A stretch of DNA of 64,000 nucleotides from Pseudomonas fluorescens HK44 (GCF_000217955.3 NZ_AFOY02000015.1:1240001-1304000), one strand, 5' to 3'. Shown: positions 16,549 to 25,999, numbered from the stretch's first letter. Numbers and translations: made by a program. The notes: generated by a model not told the origin, from the sequence alone.

Positions 16549-17436
16549 ATGACAACTGCATCGAACCCGCTGGCAACCCCAGTGACTATTGAAACCCCCA
16601 CTTATTCACGCTTTCGCCACTGGCGGGCGGCGCTGTTCCTGCTTCCATTGCTATGCGTATTGGCGCTGTTTTCGCTGGCACCGACAGCATGGCTGCTTAT
16701 CAACAGCGTGCAGGTCGATGGCGCATGGTCGCTGGCGAACTTCAGCGAAATCCTGAGTTCCCCTTTTTACCGGCAGGCCTTCGGCAACAGCCTCTGGGTT
16801 TCCGTCTGCTCAAGCCTGATTGGGCTGGCCATTGCGCTGGTGGCCGCCGCTTCGTTGAAACGGGTGGATTGCACTGTTCGCGATATAACGGTGGCATTCA
16901 CCAATATGACCGGCAACCTGAGTGGGGTTTCCTTGGCATTCGCCTTCATTATCGTGATGGGAACAAATGGCGCCATGACATTGCTCTTGCGGCGATGGGG
17001 GCTTTTGGCTGATTTTGATCTCTACACGCAAACTGGACTGACGCTGATTTACAGCTATTTCCAGATACCGCTAGCGGTACTGTTGCTCTATCCGGCCTTC
17101 GATGCGCTGCAGGATGATTGGCAGGAGGCCGCCTCCTTGCTGGGTGCCAGCCGTGCCAGTTACTGGCGCCTGGTTGCGTTGCCGGTGCTGATGCCAGCGG
17201 TATTCGGCACCTTCATTTTGCTGTTGGCCAATGCAATGGGGGCCTATGCCAGTGCGTATGCACTGATGACGTCGAACTACAACCTGGTCACCATCCGCAT
17301 TTCCAGCCTGGTGGCGGGAGACATTTCTCTGGAACCCAATCTGGCGGCGGCACTGTCAGTGCTTCTGGTCGCGTTGCTGGTGTCCGTGGCGACGTTCAAC
17401 CAGTTCTTGATGAGGAGAAGCCACCATGCACACTAA
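16549..17436 (+). CDS. ABC transporter permease 1
   Basis: A 295-residue inner-membrane protein with six predicted membrane segments (first about residues 25-50). The EAA loop for contact with the ATPase reads DDWQEAASLLGASRASYWRLVALPVLMPAVFG (about residues 188-219), the signature of binding-protein-dependent permeases of the spermidine/Fe3+/phosphonate group. The ATG at 16549 is preferred over an upstream GTG at 16498. It overlaps the next permease gene by 11 bases, so the two are expected to form a heterodimeric channel. Confidence 0.87.
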   Translation: MTTASNPLATPVTIETPTYSRFRHWRAALFLLPLLCVLALFSLAPTAWLLINSVQVDGAWSLANFSEILSSPFYRQAFGNSLWVSVCSSLIGLAIALVAAASLKRVDCTVRDITVAFTNMTGNLSGVSLAFAFIIVMGTNGAMTLLLRRWGLLADFDLYTQTGLTLIYSYFQIPLAVLLLYPAFDALQDDWQEAASLLGASRASYWRLVALPVLMPAVFGTFILLLANAMGAYASAYALMTSNYNLVTIRISSLVAGDISLEPNLAAALSVLLVALLVSVATFNQFLMRRSHHAH

Positions 17437-18196
17437 CCGTTATCACCAGTTCGTGCTGTATGGATTGATGGGACTACTCAGTATCCCTGTTCTGGCGACC
17501 CTGGTTTATTCATTCTCCCAACACTGGGGAGCAACGGTACTACCCGACGGACTGACATTCGACTGGTATCTCAAGTTGTGGCATGAGCCGCGCTTCTTGT
17601 CCGCCTTCAGCCACTCCCTGTTGATTGCACTGGGCACATTGGCCTTCAGTACAGTGGTCATCGTGCCTGCCACATTTGTCGTGTTTTATTATTTTCCGCA
17701 CCTGGATCGTTGGATGAACATCCTGATATTGATCCAGTTCGCGGTGCCACCCGTGGTGTCGTCGGTGGGCTTGTTGCAGATTTATGCTGACGGCCCGCTA
17801 CCGCTGATCGGCACGCCGTGGGTGCTGATCGGGTGTTATTTCACGATTGTTCTGCCGTTCATGTACCGGGCGCTCGCCAACGGTCTACAAGGGCTGAACG
17901 TGCGCGACCTGATGGATGCGGCGCAGCTGCTAGGGGCAAGTACTCCCGCTGCTTTTTTACGGGTGGTCTTGCCAAATATCCGCAAGGGATTGATGGCAGC
18001 CTTGTTTCTCTCATTCTCCTTCCTACTGGGCGAGTTCGTGTTCGCCAACATATTGGTTGGCAGCCGTTACGAAACCTTGAACGTCTATCTCTATTCCGTA
18101 CGCTCCACCAGCGGTCATTTTGTGAGTGCCGTGGTGATGAGTTATTTCATATTTACGCTGGTCGTGACCTGGATTTCCACCCGCTTGAGTCGATAG
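17426..18196 (+). CDS. ABC transporter permease 2
   Basis: A 256-residue inner-membrane protein with six predicted membrane segments. The EAA loop is RDLMDAAQLLGASTPAAFLRVVLPNIRKGLMAA (about residues 155-187). GAGGAGAAG precedes the ATG, which lies inside the end of permease 1. Its close spacing to the ATPase gene (nine bases) supports one operon. Confidence 0.87.
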   Translation: MHTNRYHQFVLYGLMGLLSIPVLATLVYSFSQHWGATVLPDGLTFDWYLKLWHEPRFLSAFSHSLLIALGTLAFSTVVIVPATFVVFYYFPHLDRWMNILILIQFAVPPVVSSVGLLQIYADGPLPLIGTPWVLIGCYFTIVLPFMYRALANGLQGLNVRDLMDAAQLLGASTPAAFLRVVLPNIRKGLMAALFLSFSFLLGEFVFANILVGSRYETLNVYLYSVRSTSGHFVSAVVMSYFIFTLVVTWISTRLSR

Positions 18197-18205
18197 GACT
18201 GTGCG

Positions 18206-19234
18206 ATGAATTATCTTGAAGTATCCAACTTGTCGAAATACTTCGGCAAAGGCTCGGGCAAGACCCGCGTGTTTGACGACATCCATTTCAATATCAAGGA
18301 AGGCGAACTGGTAACCCTGCTTGGTCCCAGTGGCTGCGGCAAGTCGACCTTGTTGCGCTGTATCGCCGGTTTAACTGAAGTCGATAGCGGCCAAATTCAT
18401 GTGGCGGGAAATGACATTACCCATTTTGCTCCGCAAAAACGCGGCATCGGCATGGTATTCCAGAGTTATGCGTTGTTTCCGAATCTGACAGTAATGGGCA
18501 ATATTGCCTTCGGCCTGAAAATGCAGGGTGTCTCTGTCGATGAAACCTTCCAACGGGTGACTGAAGCGGTACGTCTGGTTGAATTGCAGGGGCACGAGAA
18601 CAAATTCGTGAGTCAGCTCTCCGGCGGCCAGCGTCAGCGCGTCGCCCTGGCGCGGGCATTGGTGGTGCGGCCACGCATCCTGTTGCTGGATGAACCGCTG
18701 TCGGCACTGGATGCACGCATCCGCAAGAACCTGCAGGAAGAGATCAGACGGATCCAGTCGCAGCTGAAACTGACGACCATTTTCGTGACCCACGATCAGG
18801 AAGAAGCGCTGATGCTGTCCGACCGCATCATTGTCATGGATGGCGGTCGTATCGTGCAGGAAGGCAGCGCGGAGACAATCTACACTCGTCCAGCCAATGG
18901 TTTTGTAGCGCGCTTCATGGGCAGCTACAACCTGCTGGATGCCAGCCAGGCGGAACAACTGCTTGGTCTGCGCATACAAGGACAACTGGCAATCCGGCCG
19001 GAAGCGATCCATGTGGCGCAAGCCGGCCGCAGCTATGGCCCACATCTGGGCGCGCCGTGCCGCGCCACGGTACGTCACCATCAACTGCTCGGCAACGTGA
19101 TTCGTTACCACGTCGATGCGCAAGGCTGCTCGTTGATGGTCGATATGCTCAATCGCAGTTCAGATTCCTTGCTGCCGGCAGGCGCACGGCTCGACCTGCT
19201 GTTCAATCGTGAAGAACTGCAGGAGGTTGCATGA
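18206..19234 (+). CDS. ABC transporter ATP-binding protein
   Basis: A 342-residue ATPase of the PotA/FbpC type. Walker A LLGPSGCGKSTLLRC (about residues 38-52), Q-loop MVFQSYALFPNLTV, signature LSGGQRQRVALARAL, Walker B RILLLDEPLSALDA and switch His in IFVTHDQEEAL are all intact. A C-terminal TOBE-like domain (LAIRPEAIHVAQAG onward) follows. It ends overlapping the HAD gene by four bases (ATGA), so translation is coupled. Confidence 0.93.
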   Translation: MNYLEVSNLSKYFGKGSGKTRVFDDIHFNIKEGELVTLLGPSGCGKSTLLRCIAGLTEVDSGQIHVAGNDITHFAPQKRGIGMVFQSYALFPNLTVMGNIAFGLKMQGVSVDETFQRVTEAVRLVELQGHENKFVSQLSGGQRQRVALARALVVRPRILLLDEPLSALDARIRKNLQEEIRRIQSQLKLTTIFVTHDQEEALMLSDRIIVMDGGRIVQEGSAETIYTRPANGFVARFMGSYNLLDASQAEQLLGLRIQGQLAIRPEAIHVAQAGRSYGPHLGAPCRATVRHHQLLGNVIRYHVDAQGCSLMVDMLNRSSDSLLPAGARLDLLFNREELQEVA

Positions 19235-19938
19235 CGATTTTGGCTATTTTTGACATGGACGACACCATTATCGATTGCGATAGCTCCAGTCTCTGGCTGC
19301 GCTATCTGGTGGAGCGCGGTGTGGCAGCAGCCGACATGCTGGTCACCGAGCAGGCGATGATGCAAGCCTATCATCTGGGTGAACTGTCCATGGCGCAGTA
19401 CATGGACTTTACGCTCCAACCGTTGTCTGGGGTGGCCGTCAGCGAAGTAGAGCGATGGGCTGATGACTTTGTCTCCAGCATGATTTCCACGCGCATATTT
19501 CCAGCCGCGCGTCGTCAAATTGAGTGGCATCGCCAACAGGGAAACAAGCTATTAATCATCTCGGCTACGGCTGACTTTATCGTCCGCCGTATCGCGGCCA
19601 TGCTGGGCGTGAGCGAGGTGATCGCCATTGAGCTTGAACAGGTAGCAGGCAACTTCACCGGCGCGACTAAAGGGGTGCTCAGTTTTCGGGAAGGCAAGGT
19701 GGAGCGCTTGCAGGCGTGGATGCAGGACCATGGCAACAGCTTGCAGGGCAGCTATGGCTACAGTGACTCGGTGAATGATTTGCCGCTATTGCACGCGGTC
19801 CAGCATGCGTGTGTCGTCAACCCCGCACCAGCGCTAAAACAGGTATCCGACCAGCATCAATGGCGACAGTATGACTGGCAGTTGGCGCAACATGAGCACA
19901 GCGATACGGGTCAGGCCCAGGGGGCGGAATGTCGTTAA
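19231..19938 (+). CDS. HAD-IB family phosphatase (SerB-like)
   Basis: A 235-residue cytoplasmic hydrolase of HAD subfamily IB. Motif I is FDMDDTIID with nucleophile Asp8 and general acid Asp10, motif II is IISATADF with Ser111, and motifs III/IV are a Lys near 156 and GYSDSVNDLPLL (Asp179, Asp183). The helical cap (residues about 20-90) resembles phosphoserine-phosphatase-type enzymes. Because it is translationally coupled to an importer, I infer that it removes phosphate from the imported compound; phosphoserine itself is only one possibility. It overlaps the next gene by ten bases. Confidence 0.85.
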   Translation: MTILAIFDMDDTIIDCDSSSLWLRYLVERGVAAADMLVTEQAMMQAYHLGELSMAQYMDFTLQPLSGVAVSEVERWADDFVSSMISTRIFPAARRQIEWHRQQGNKLLIISATADFIVRRIAAMLGVSEVIAIELEQVAGNFTGATKGVLSFREGKVERLQAWMQDHGNSLQGSYGYSDSVNDLPLLHAVQHACVVNPAPALKQVSDQHQWRQYDWQLAQHEHSDTGQAQGAECR

Positions 19939-21014
19939 TCCAGTCGCGTTTCGATGCATTATTGCGCCACAAAGCAGCGGGCCTGCCGGTACCTCAGCTA
20001 ACCCCGGCGCTGGCGATCAAGCTGCTTGAACGACTCGATAGCATGCGCTTGTTCGCTCATGCTTACCCCCAGCTAATGAAGCTGACCTATGGTACATACC
20101 GGCCGATTGACCTGCTGGATTTCGCCTATCGTCATGCACTCGACGGCATCAGCATTCATCTACTGGATGGCGAAGAGCGCAGTCTTCAGCAGATGAGCGA
20201 CGATCAACTGCACATTGTCAGCCAAAGGGCCGAGGCGCTGGGGTTGGACATCCACCTGGAAATCAGTAGTACCCAAAAGGCGGACGTGGATCGGGTGGTT
20301 AAGGTGGCGAAGGTTATGGGGGTGCAGAACATCCGCGTCTACTCGCGCTATGGTGGACGGCTTTCCGAGGTTTTAGACACCATCGAATCGGACTTGCACT
20401 ACCTTGCCAAACAAGCTGAACGGTATGACCTTTACATTGACTTTGAACAGCATGAAGAGCTGAAAAGTAGCGAGATTGTCACGCTGCTCGAGCGCATCAA
20501 TCATCCGCGCCTGCACGCGCTGTTCGATTTCGGCAATATGATCAATGCCGCCGAACAACCGTTAACGGCACTGAAATCCTTGGCTGCGCATATCCGGCAA
20601 GTGCACATGAAAGGTGTGCGAGTCGTTCCCGAGGAAAATGGAGTTGGTCACTATGGCGTGTTACAGGGCAGTGCCGAGGATGACTTGCCCAATGCCCGCA
20701 TGTTGTTCGAGCTGTTGATGCTCGGAGAGGATGGGCCCCAGGTCATCGCCTTTATCCTGGAGCAGGAAAACCACTATATCGCCCCCGCATTCCGTCAAGT
20801 GGACGAGGACGAAGACCCCTTTATTCCTTACCGAGAGATGAGTCAAACCTCACTGCCCGAAGGTTTTACGCTGGAGCAGATGATGGCCGAGGAGGAGCGT
20901 TGGGCAATCAACCAGATTGTTTATGTCCGCAGTCTGCTGCAAGAGTTCAGATTGCTGGCAGAACTTGTGCTTCGTAAGCGTCCAGCCAACACACCTTCCG
21001 AACTCCAGCATTAA
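19929..21014 (+). CDS. Xylose-isomerase-like TIM-barrel protein
   Basis: A 361-residue protein of the AP-endonuclease-2/sugar isomerase superfamily. Successive barrel strands carry acidic and His metal-ligand candidates: DGISIHLLDGEE, LDIHLEISST, IRVYSRYGG, DLYIDFEQHEELK, HALFDFGNM, IRQVHMKGVRV and VIAFILEQENHY. Members isomerise or epimerise sugars and sugar phosphates or act as metal-dependent lyases/hydrolases. Gene order suggests it acts on the dephosphorylated product of the upstream HAD enzyme. The C-terminal 60 residues are helical and longer than in many relatives. It is the last gene of the operon and its stop codon lies in a long palindrome. Confidence 0.8.
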   Translation: MSLIQSRFDALLRHKAAGLPVPQLTPALAIKLLERLDSMRLFAHAYPQLMKLTYGTYRPIDLLDFAYRHALDGISIHLLDGEERSLQQMSDDQLHIVSQRAEALGLDIHLEISSTQKADVDRVVKVAKVMGVQNIRVYSRYGGRLSEVLDTIESDLHYLAKQAERYDLYIDFEQHEELKSSEIVTLLERINHPRLHALFDFGNMINAAEQPLTALKSLAAHIRQVHMKGVRVVPEENGVGHYGVLQGSAEDDLPNARMLFELLMLGEDGPQVIAFILEQENHYIAPAFRQVDEDEDPFIPYREMSQTSLPEGFTLEQMMAEEERWAINQIVYVRSLLQEFRLLAELVLRKRPANTPSELQH

Positions 21015-21060
21015 GGGCGATGGTGTCCGCGTATTTTTAAGCGGACGCGATAGCCCTTAA
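21011..21060. repeat. 50-bp interrupted palindrome at operon end
   Basis: TTAAGGGC at 21011 pairs with GCCCTTAA ending at 21060, and inside it GTCCGC pairs with GCGGAC around an AT-rich loop. The stop codon of the TIM-barrel gene is within the left arm. There is no classical T-tract, though the loop contains TTTTT. A terminator/3'-stabilising hairpin is the simplest reading. Confidence 0.55.
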
Positions 21061-21931
21061 CGTCAGGATTTCCATGAAACACTGATCCAGGCACCCGTAC
21101 CGGCCCAGGTAATCGACAAGGGCATCCCGACCGCAGGCCTGCTGGCTCACGTGATGGTGGCGAAATTTGCTGATCACTTGCCGCTGTACCGGCAAGAGAA
21201 GATCTTTGGCCGCGCCGGGCTGATGATCGCTCGCTCGACACTGGCGCAGTGGGTCGGGCAAAGCGGCGTGCAACTCCAGCCCTTGGTCGATGCGCTGCGC
21301 GAAGCGGTGCTGGCCCAGGGCGTGATCCACGCCGATGAGACCCCGGATCAAATGCTCGCGCCAGGCGAGAAAAAAACTCACCGCGCTTACGTCTGGGCCT
21401 ACAGCACCACGCCCTTCTCGGCACTCAAAGCGGTGGCTTACGACTTCAGCCCAAGCCGGGCGGGCGAGCATGCGCGCAACTTCCTCGGCACGTGGAATGG
21501 CAAGCTGGTGTGCGACGATTTTGCTGGCTACAAAGCCGGCTGGGAGAAAGGCATTACCGAAATTGGCTGCATGGCCCACGCTCGGCGCAAGTTTTTCGAT
21601 CTGCACGTGGCGAATAAAAGCCAGTTGGCCGAACAGGCCCTGCACTCGATTGGCGGTTTGTATGAAGTCGAACGGCAAGCACGGGACATGAGCGATGAGG
21701 ATCGCTGGCGAATACGGCAGGAAAAAGCTGTCCCTATCCTCGATGCGTTGCACAACTGGATGTTGGCCCAGCGCGACCTTGCGCCCAACGGCTCAGCAAC
21801 AGCTAAAGCCTTGGATTACAGTCTTAAACGCTGGGTAGCGCTGACGCGCTACCTGGAAGATGGGGCCGTGCCCATCGGAGAGTCGGGATGTGGCGCGGTG
21901 GCTTGCGCTCCGTTTCCACACCCCGCTCGTC

Positions 21932-21962
21932 AACCGGACGTGCGCTACTAACGCATCCGGCT
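21932..21962 (-). ncRNA. Group II intron domain V
   Basis: On the minus strand the hairpin AGCCGGATGCG - TTAGTAG - CGCACGTCCGGTT has the form of domain V, the catalytic heart of group II ribozymes: AGC near the base, a bulge, and a closed upper stem. Domain VI-like sequence follows toward the 3' junction. Its conservation suggests the RNA could still be catalytically competent. Confidence 0.6.
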
Positions 21963-23256
21963 TTCGTCCGAGATCGATATGCCTTCGCACTCGACACATC
22001 GGCCATTCGCACAGGCAACTGATGCAGGCTTAGCTTTCCATATAGAAATGCATCCGGGTATAGACGGTACCCAGAGCGGCCTCGCCGCTTATGCTTCTTG
22101 ACCAACCAGCGTCGGATACGGCGCTCAGTGTAACGTTGCAGGATTCGATAGTGCTTGAGCACAGGCCCTTGATCGAAGTAGCCAGCCCAGCCTCGAAGGA
22201 TCGAGTTGAGTTCAGCTATCCGGTGCTCTACCGCATCCCACGTCATGCTGATCGCTGTTTCGTCATGGATTTTTCCAATAATCGACTTCATCGCTCCTTT
22301 CGAAGGTTGAGTGCCTATATAGGTTTTCCCATGACGATCGTATTGCCTGCCCAGGTTGTACCCCAGAAAGTCGAGTGACTGTTCCGGGAGTTTCACCAGC
22401 GCCGTTTTCTCTTCATTGACCGTCAGCCCCAGCCCGCGCCATCAAACCACTCATCAGCACCATTGCCTGCTCTCCACTGCCGGGGCGGCAGCAGATCACC
22501 ATGTCGTCCGCGTAATTCACAATCCTTGCATGCAGACGTCTGGCGTAGCCAAACTTTTCCCAGGCCAGAATGAAGCGCCTGAAATACACATTGGCTAGCA
22601 GCGGCGAAATCACCGATCCCTGAGCGCTGCCACGGTGCGTGTGCTTGGCTTCGTTGGTGCGTCGAGGCTTTCCGTCAATGAGTTCGATAACGGCCACCTC
22701 AAGCCACTGCTTGATCAGCCGCAATACCCTACCATCCGAGATACGCCGGGCCAGACATTTCATCAAAGGCCCGTGTGGAATGGTATTGAAATAGTCACGA
22801 AGATCCGTATCGACAACGTCTCTCAACCCAACCCTTGCAGTGTAATAATGCACCTGCCTCACGGCTTCCTTGGCATCTCGACGAGGTCTGAAGCCATACT
22901 GCGATGGCTGCATGTCCGCTTCGAAAATCGCTTGGAGTGTGAGATTGACGGCCATTTGAACAACGCGGTCTCGAATGCAGGGAACTCCCAAGGAACGAAG
23001 TTTCCCGTTCGGGAATCCATACCCGCCGCAGGGGCTGAGGTCGATATCCACCCGACTTCAGCTCCTCGCGTAGCTGAGCCAGCCACTCCATAGACCCTAT
23101 GCTTTCAATGTCTTCGAATCGCTGACCATCCACACCGTGGCTGCCTCGGTTTGCGCGGCAACGTTGGTAGGCAATGACCAAAACATCGATTCGGTAGACC
23201 TTGTCCCACAGGCCGCTGTAGAGCGAAAGTCTGGCCTCTGTCTTAGCTTCACATAC
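21960..23256 (-). pseudogene. ltrA: Group II intron reverse transcriptase/maturase with two frameshifts
   Basis: Three frames must be joined. The first (about 23256-23010) reads KTEARLSLYSGLWDKVYR and NRGSHGVDGQRFEDIES to RRVWIP. A net deletion near 23010 shifts to the second (to about 22435), which has GVPCIRDRVVQMAVN, YGFRPRRDAKEAV, the QGSVISPLLANVYF block and the catalytic YADDMVICCRPG. A second shift leads to NEEKTALVKLPEQSLDFLGYNLG and the maturase X domain (ILRGWAGYFDQG, YTERRIRRWLVKKHKRRG). No single product retains both RT and maturase functions. Confidence 0.87.
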
Positions 23257-24107
23257 AGGGCAACGCCTGTATTTTCGAACGCCGGATTTCTCACCTCGGG
23301 CTTAGTAGGCTTGGAGCAATCCCATCGTTCCCTTACCACTTTGTACTCCTCTCTTGAACCAGGGCTCCTTTCCTACTCCGAGCAGTTACCCGGCCCTCAA
23401 CGGTACTACGAGCCCATCCGCCACCTGTCCAGCCAGAGCCATCCCTCACGGGCGCTCTGTTTGTATGGCCGTGTCTATAACGGCACTTCACCCTGGCAGG
23501 GCTTCCCCCTGTTTCGTATGAGTTTTCTCTTCTGTACATGCCATCACCACTACCCCGGCCGGCAGTGCCAAGTTCGTTCTGACGCTCGATCCCTTAGCAC
23601 TATCAACCTTCCCCGGGTTATTACGGCGGGTCGGCTACCGCAAGCATTTTTCGGGCTGCTCGGTGTTCGCTACGCGCCTACGGCCTGCACAGTCACTTGA
23701 CTCCCTAAAGAAGCCTTTTTCTTCAGCATACTTCAGCCCATCGTTGCCTCCTGAACTGCTCCACAGAACTGTGCTTCCGGCGGAGCGACAGTAGCCCGGT
23801 TGGGATTCGCACCCACTGAACTCATACGCCTTGTCAGGGCGTACACAACAACGCCGCCGAACGGGCGCTGCGCGCCGTCGCGCTGGGCCGAAAAAACTAC
23901 CTGTTTGCCGGTTCCGATGCCGGCGGAGAACGAGCGGCTGCGATTTACAGCCTGGTGGGTACTGCCAAGCTAAACGGATTGAACCCACAGGCGTATCTGA
24001 CCTACGTGCTTGAGCACATTGCCGAGCACCCGATCAATCGGGTAAGCGAGTTGCTGCCCTGGAACATTTCTTTGACCCAAACTGAACACTGCGAGGCCGC
24101 CTGATCC

Positions 24108-24686
24108 ATGGTTAAAACTGTCCGTTTACCCAAACCCGCCCCCGATCTGTTGCTGCTGCACATTGAGCTGAAGTGGATCACTCCGACGATTTGGCGTCGG
24201 TTCGCGGTGCCTGAAAACATTACCTTGGGCAAACTGCACCATGTCATCCAGGTCGTGATGGGGTGGAGTGATAGCCATCTGCATGAGTTTGAAATTGACG
24301 GTGAGAATTACGGCATGCCCGACCCTGATGGTTGGGGGCCGACGGTAAACCCTGAAGCCCGTAAAACGCTGATCAAGGCGCTGAGCGGAAAGCGGACATT
24401 TAATTATCTCTACGACTTTGGTGACAGTTGGCATCACAGTATCAAGGTCGAAAAGACGTTACCGGCGGTTGCGTGTCCTCAGGTGCCGTACTGCATCGAT
24501 GGCGCCAATGCTTGCCCACCGGAAGACGTGGGTGGCGGGCCTGGCTATGAGGACTTTTTGGAGGCGATGGCCAACCCGGATCATCCAGAGCATGACGACA
24601 TGGTTGAATGGCATGGCGATGCTTTTGATCCTGCTGCATTTGAATGCGAGCGCGTGAATCAGTGGTTTAAACGGATTAAGGTTTGA
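24108..24686 (+). CDS. IS66 passenger, plasmid pRiA4b ORF-3-like protein
   Basis: A 192-residue protein of the PRiA4_ORF3 family (also seen as the IS1096 TnpR-like passenger): LLLHIELKWITPTIWRRFAVPENITLGKLHHVIQ, then MGWSDSHLHEFEIDG, TFNYLYDFGDSWHHSIKVEK and CPPEDVGGGPGYEDFLEAM. Function is unknown. It begins four bases after the tnpC stop codon, the usual place for passengers in IS66 elements, and ends 30 bases before the IS66 right end. It appears intact while the transposase is not. Confidence 0.85.
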   Translation: MVKTVRLPKPAPDLLLLHIELKWITPTIWRRFAVPENITLGKLHHVIQVVMGWSDSHLHEFEIDGENYGMPDPDGWGPTVNPEARKTLIKALSGKRTFNYLYDFGDSWHHSIKVEKTLPAVACPQVPYCIDGANACPPEDVGGGPGYEDFLEAMANPDHPEHDDMVEWHGDAFDPAAFECERVNQWFKRIKV

Positions 24687-24978
24687 GTTGCAAGGCGGTG
24701 TAGTTCGGACGCTTACCCAGCATTGTGTCGGTAACGCCGAACACAAATGGCTGCTTCACGCCCTGAGGAAGTCAGTCAACCTAAATCAAGGCTCTTGAGA
24801 AGCGGCGACCCACGCTTCCTCAAAGCATTTAAATAGGTGGTTTCATCGTAAGGCGTCCTGGTCTGCCAGCACCGGTACAGAACCCGAATCCACTTAAACG
24901 CTATTGCGGGTACAGCCGCCTGGTAGGTACTCCCTTTGGCGCGTTGCTGCCGGTAGTAAGCTCCCGCCCAAAAGGATT

Positions 24979-25999
24979 CTTGATTACCCACCAAGGTCAG
25001 CCACCTCACAGATCCGCTGCTATGGTTTCTGTATGGATAATCAGTGGAGGTGCCCACATGCCACGCAATCGAATCCAGTTTCAGCCTGGTCTTTCACTGC
25101 CTGACTTTTTGCAGCAGTACGGCACAGTAGAGCAGTGCCACACCGCGCTGTTCAAACTGCGCTGGCCTGAAGGTTTCAGCTGTCCTGAGTGCGCTCACCG
25201 TGGTGCCTGTTGGCTAGAGCGACAGCTGTATCAGTGCAACCGCTGTCATCATCAAGCCTCACTGACGGCAAGAACCATTTTTGATAGCACCAAACTCCCT
25301 CTGACGACCTGGTTCCTGGCGATCTATCTGCTGACCCAGCGTAAGAACAGTCTGTCGGCCCTACAGCTCGCGCGCGAACTGGGAGTGAGCTACAACACAG
25401 CCTGGAAGCTCAAGCACAAGATTATGCAGGTGATGTTCGGGCGTGCACAAAGCCGGGTGCTCAGCGGCCGAATTGAAATTGATGACGCCTATCTGGGCGG
25501 TGAACGACCTGGAAAACGCGGGCGGGGTGCGGAACATAAAGTTCCCTTTATCGCGGCGGTGCAGACCAGTGCGCAAGGGCATCCGCAGTATCTGCAACTA
25601 CGCCGTGTCCGCGCGTTCACGAGCAAGGAGATCGCGCATTATGCGCAACGCTCGGTTGCACCCAGAAGTAAAATATTCAGCGACGGTTTAGCCTGCTTTA
25701 AGGCCTTCGATGCCAGGGGTTGTCAGCACATTGCCTCCGTCATGGGAGGTGGCCGTGCCAGCGTTCAGCATCCGTCCTTCAAGTGGGTCAACACCTTGTT
25801 GGGTCAAGAACTCGCTGGCCGGCACTTTCCATGCTTTTCACCTCAAGCACGCCCCGCGCTATCTGACTGAGTTCGAATATCGCTTCAATCGCCGCTTCGA
25901 TCTCGGCTCGATGATAGAGCGTTTCAGCTATGTCGCCCTGCGGACACCACCCATGCCTTATCGACTGCTCAGGCTGGCTGAGGTTTATGCGTAATCAGG
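24979..25999 (+). mobile_element. IS1595-family insertion sequence
   Basis: A 1021-bp element flanked by an 8-bp direct repeat AAAGGATT at 24971-24978 and 26000-26007, the duplication length known for IS1595. The ends CTTGATTACCCA (left) and CCTGATTACGCA (right, inward) are imperfect inverted repeats. It sits inside an IS110-family transposase gene. Its own transposase is frameshifted. Confidence 0.88.
25058..25994 (+). pseudogene. IS1595-family transposase, frameshifted
   Basis: The start at 25058 follows GTGGAGG. The first frame has the N-terminal zinc-ribbon (FSCPECAHRGACWLERQLYQCNRCHHQASLTART, four Cys of a CxxC-CxxC pattern) and a DDE-like core (SGRIEIDDAYLGGERPGKRGRG, KIFSDGLACFKAF) to KWVNTLLG. 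Near 25803 a frameshift leaves a nonsense tail; the proper C-terminus (KNSLAGTFHAFHLKHAPRYLTEFEYRFNRRF) continues in the next frame to 25994. With one indel corrected the protein would be about 310 residues. Confidence 0.87.

Larger units (their letters stand above)
21878..23844 (-). mobile_element. Group II intron inserted antisense in IS66 tnpC
   Basis: About 1.97 kb between the two tnpC segments. Read on the minus strand the 5' part contains GTACGCCCTGACAAGGCG followed by GGGTGCGAATCCC, a group II domain I start, and the 3' part ends after domains V and VI near the junction at 21878. The encoded maturase is on the same strand and is frameshifted. Because it lies antisense to tnpC, splicing cannot repair the transposase mRNA. 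Junction bases are uncertain by one or two. Confidence 0.8.
21078..24104 (+). pseudogene. tnpC: IS66 transposase TnpC, truncated and intron-interrupted
   Basis: The first segment reads LIQAPVPAQVIDKGIPTAGLLAHVMVAKF and continues through IHADETPDQML, KLVCDDFAGYKAGWEKGITEIGCMAHARRKF to RYLEDGAVPI at 21876. The second segment (23845-24104) resumes at NNAAERALRAVALGRKNYLFAGSDAGGERAA and ends LPWNISLTQTEHCEAA. The gap is the group II intron, inserted within the ATCGACAACAAC coding for IDNN. The N-terminal zinc-finger/HTH third is missing, so no active transposase is possible. Confidence 0.88.
21078..24716 (+). mobile_element. IS66-family remnant containing a group II intron
   Basis: Transposase sequence begins abruptly near 21078 without its first ~160 codons, tnpA and tnpB, so the left end is deleted. 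The right end reads CGGACGCTTAC at 24706-24716, matching IS66-type terminal repeats (GTAAGCG inward). It contains the tnpC remnant, a passenger gene (24108-24686) and a group II intron (21878-23844). Confidence 0.8.

Noticed and set aside
18371..19123. 250-codon minus-strand frame in the ABC ATPase gene
   Set aside because: Fully antisense to an ATPase with all conserved motifs; rich in His, Gln and Arg as usual for such shadows.
21037..21753. 238-codon minus-strand frame opposite IS66 tnpC
   Set aside because: Shadow of the transposase remnant.
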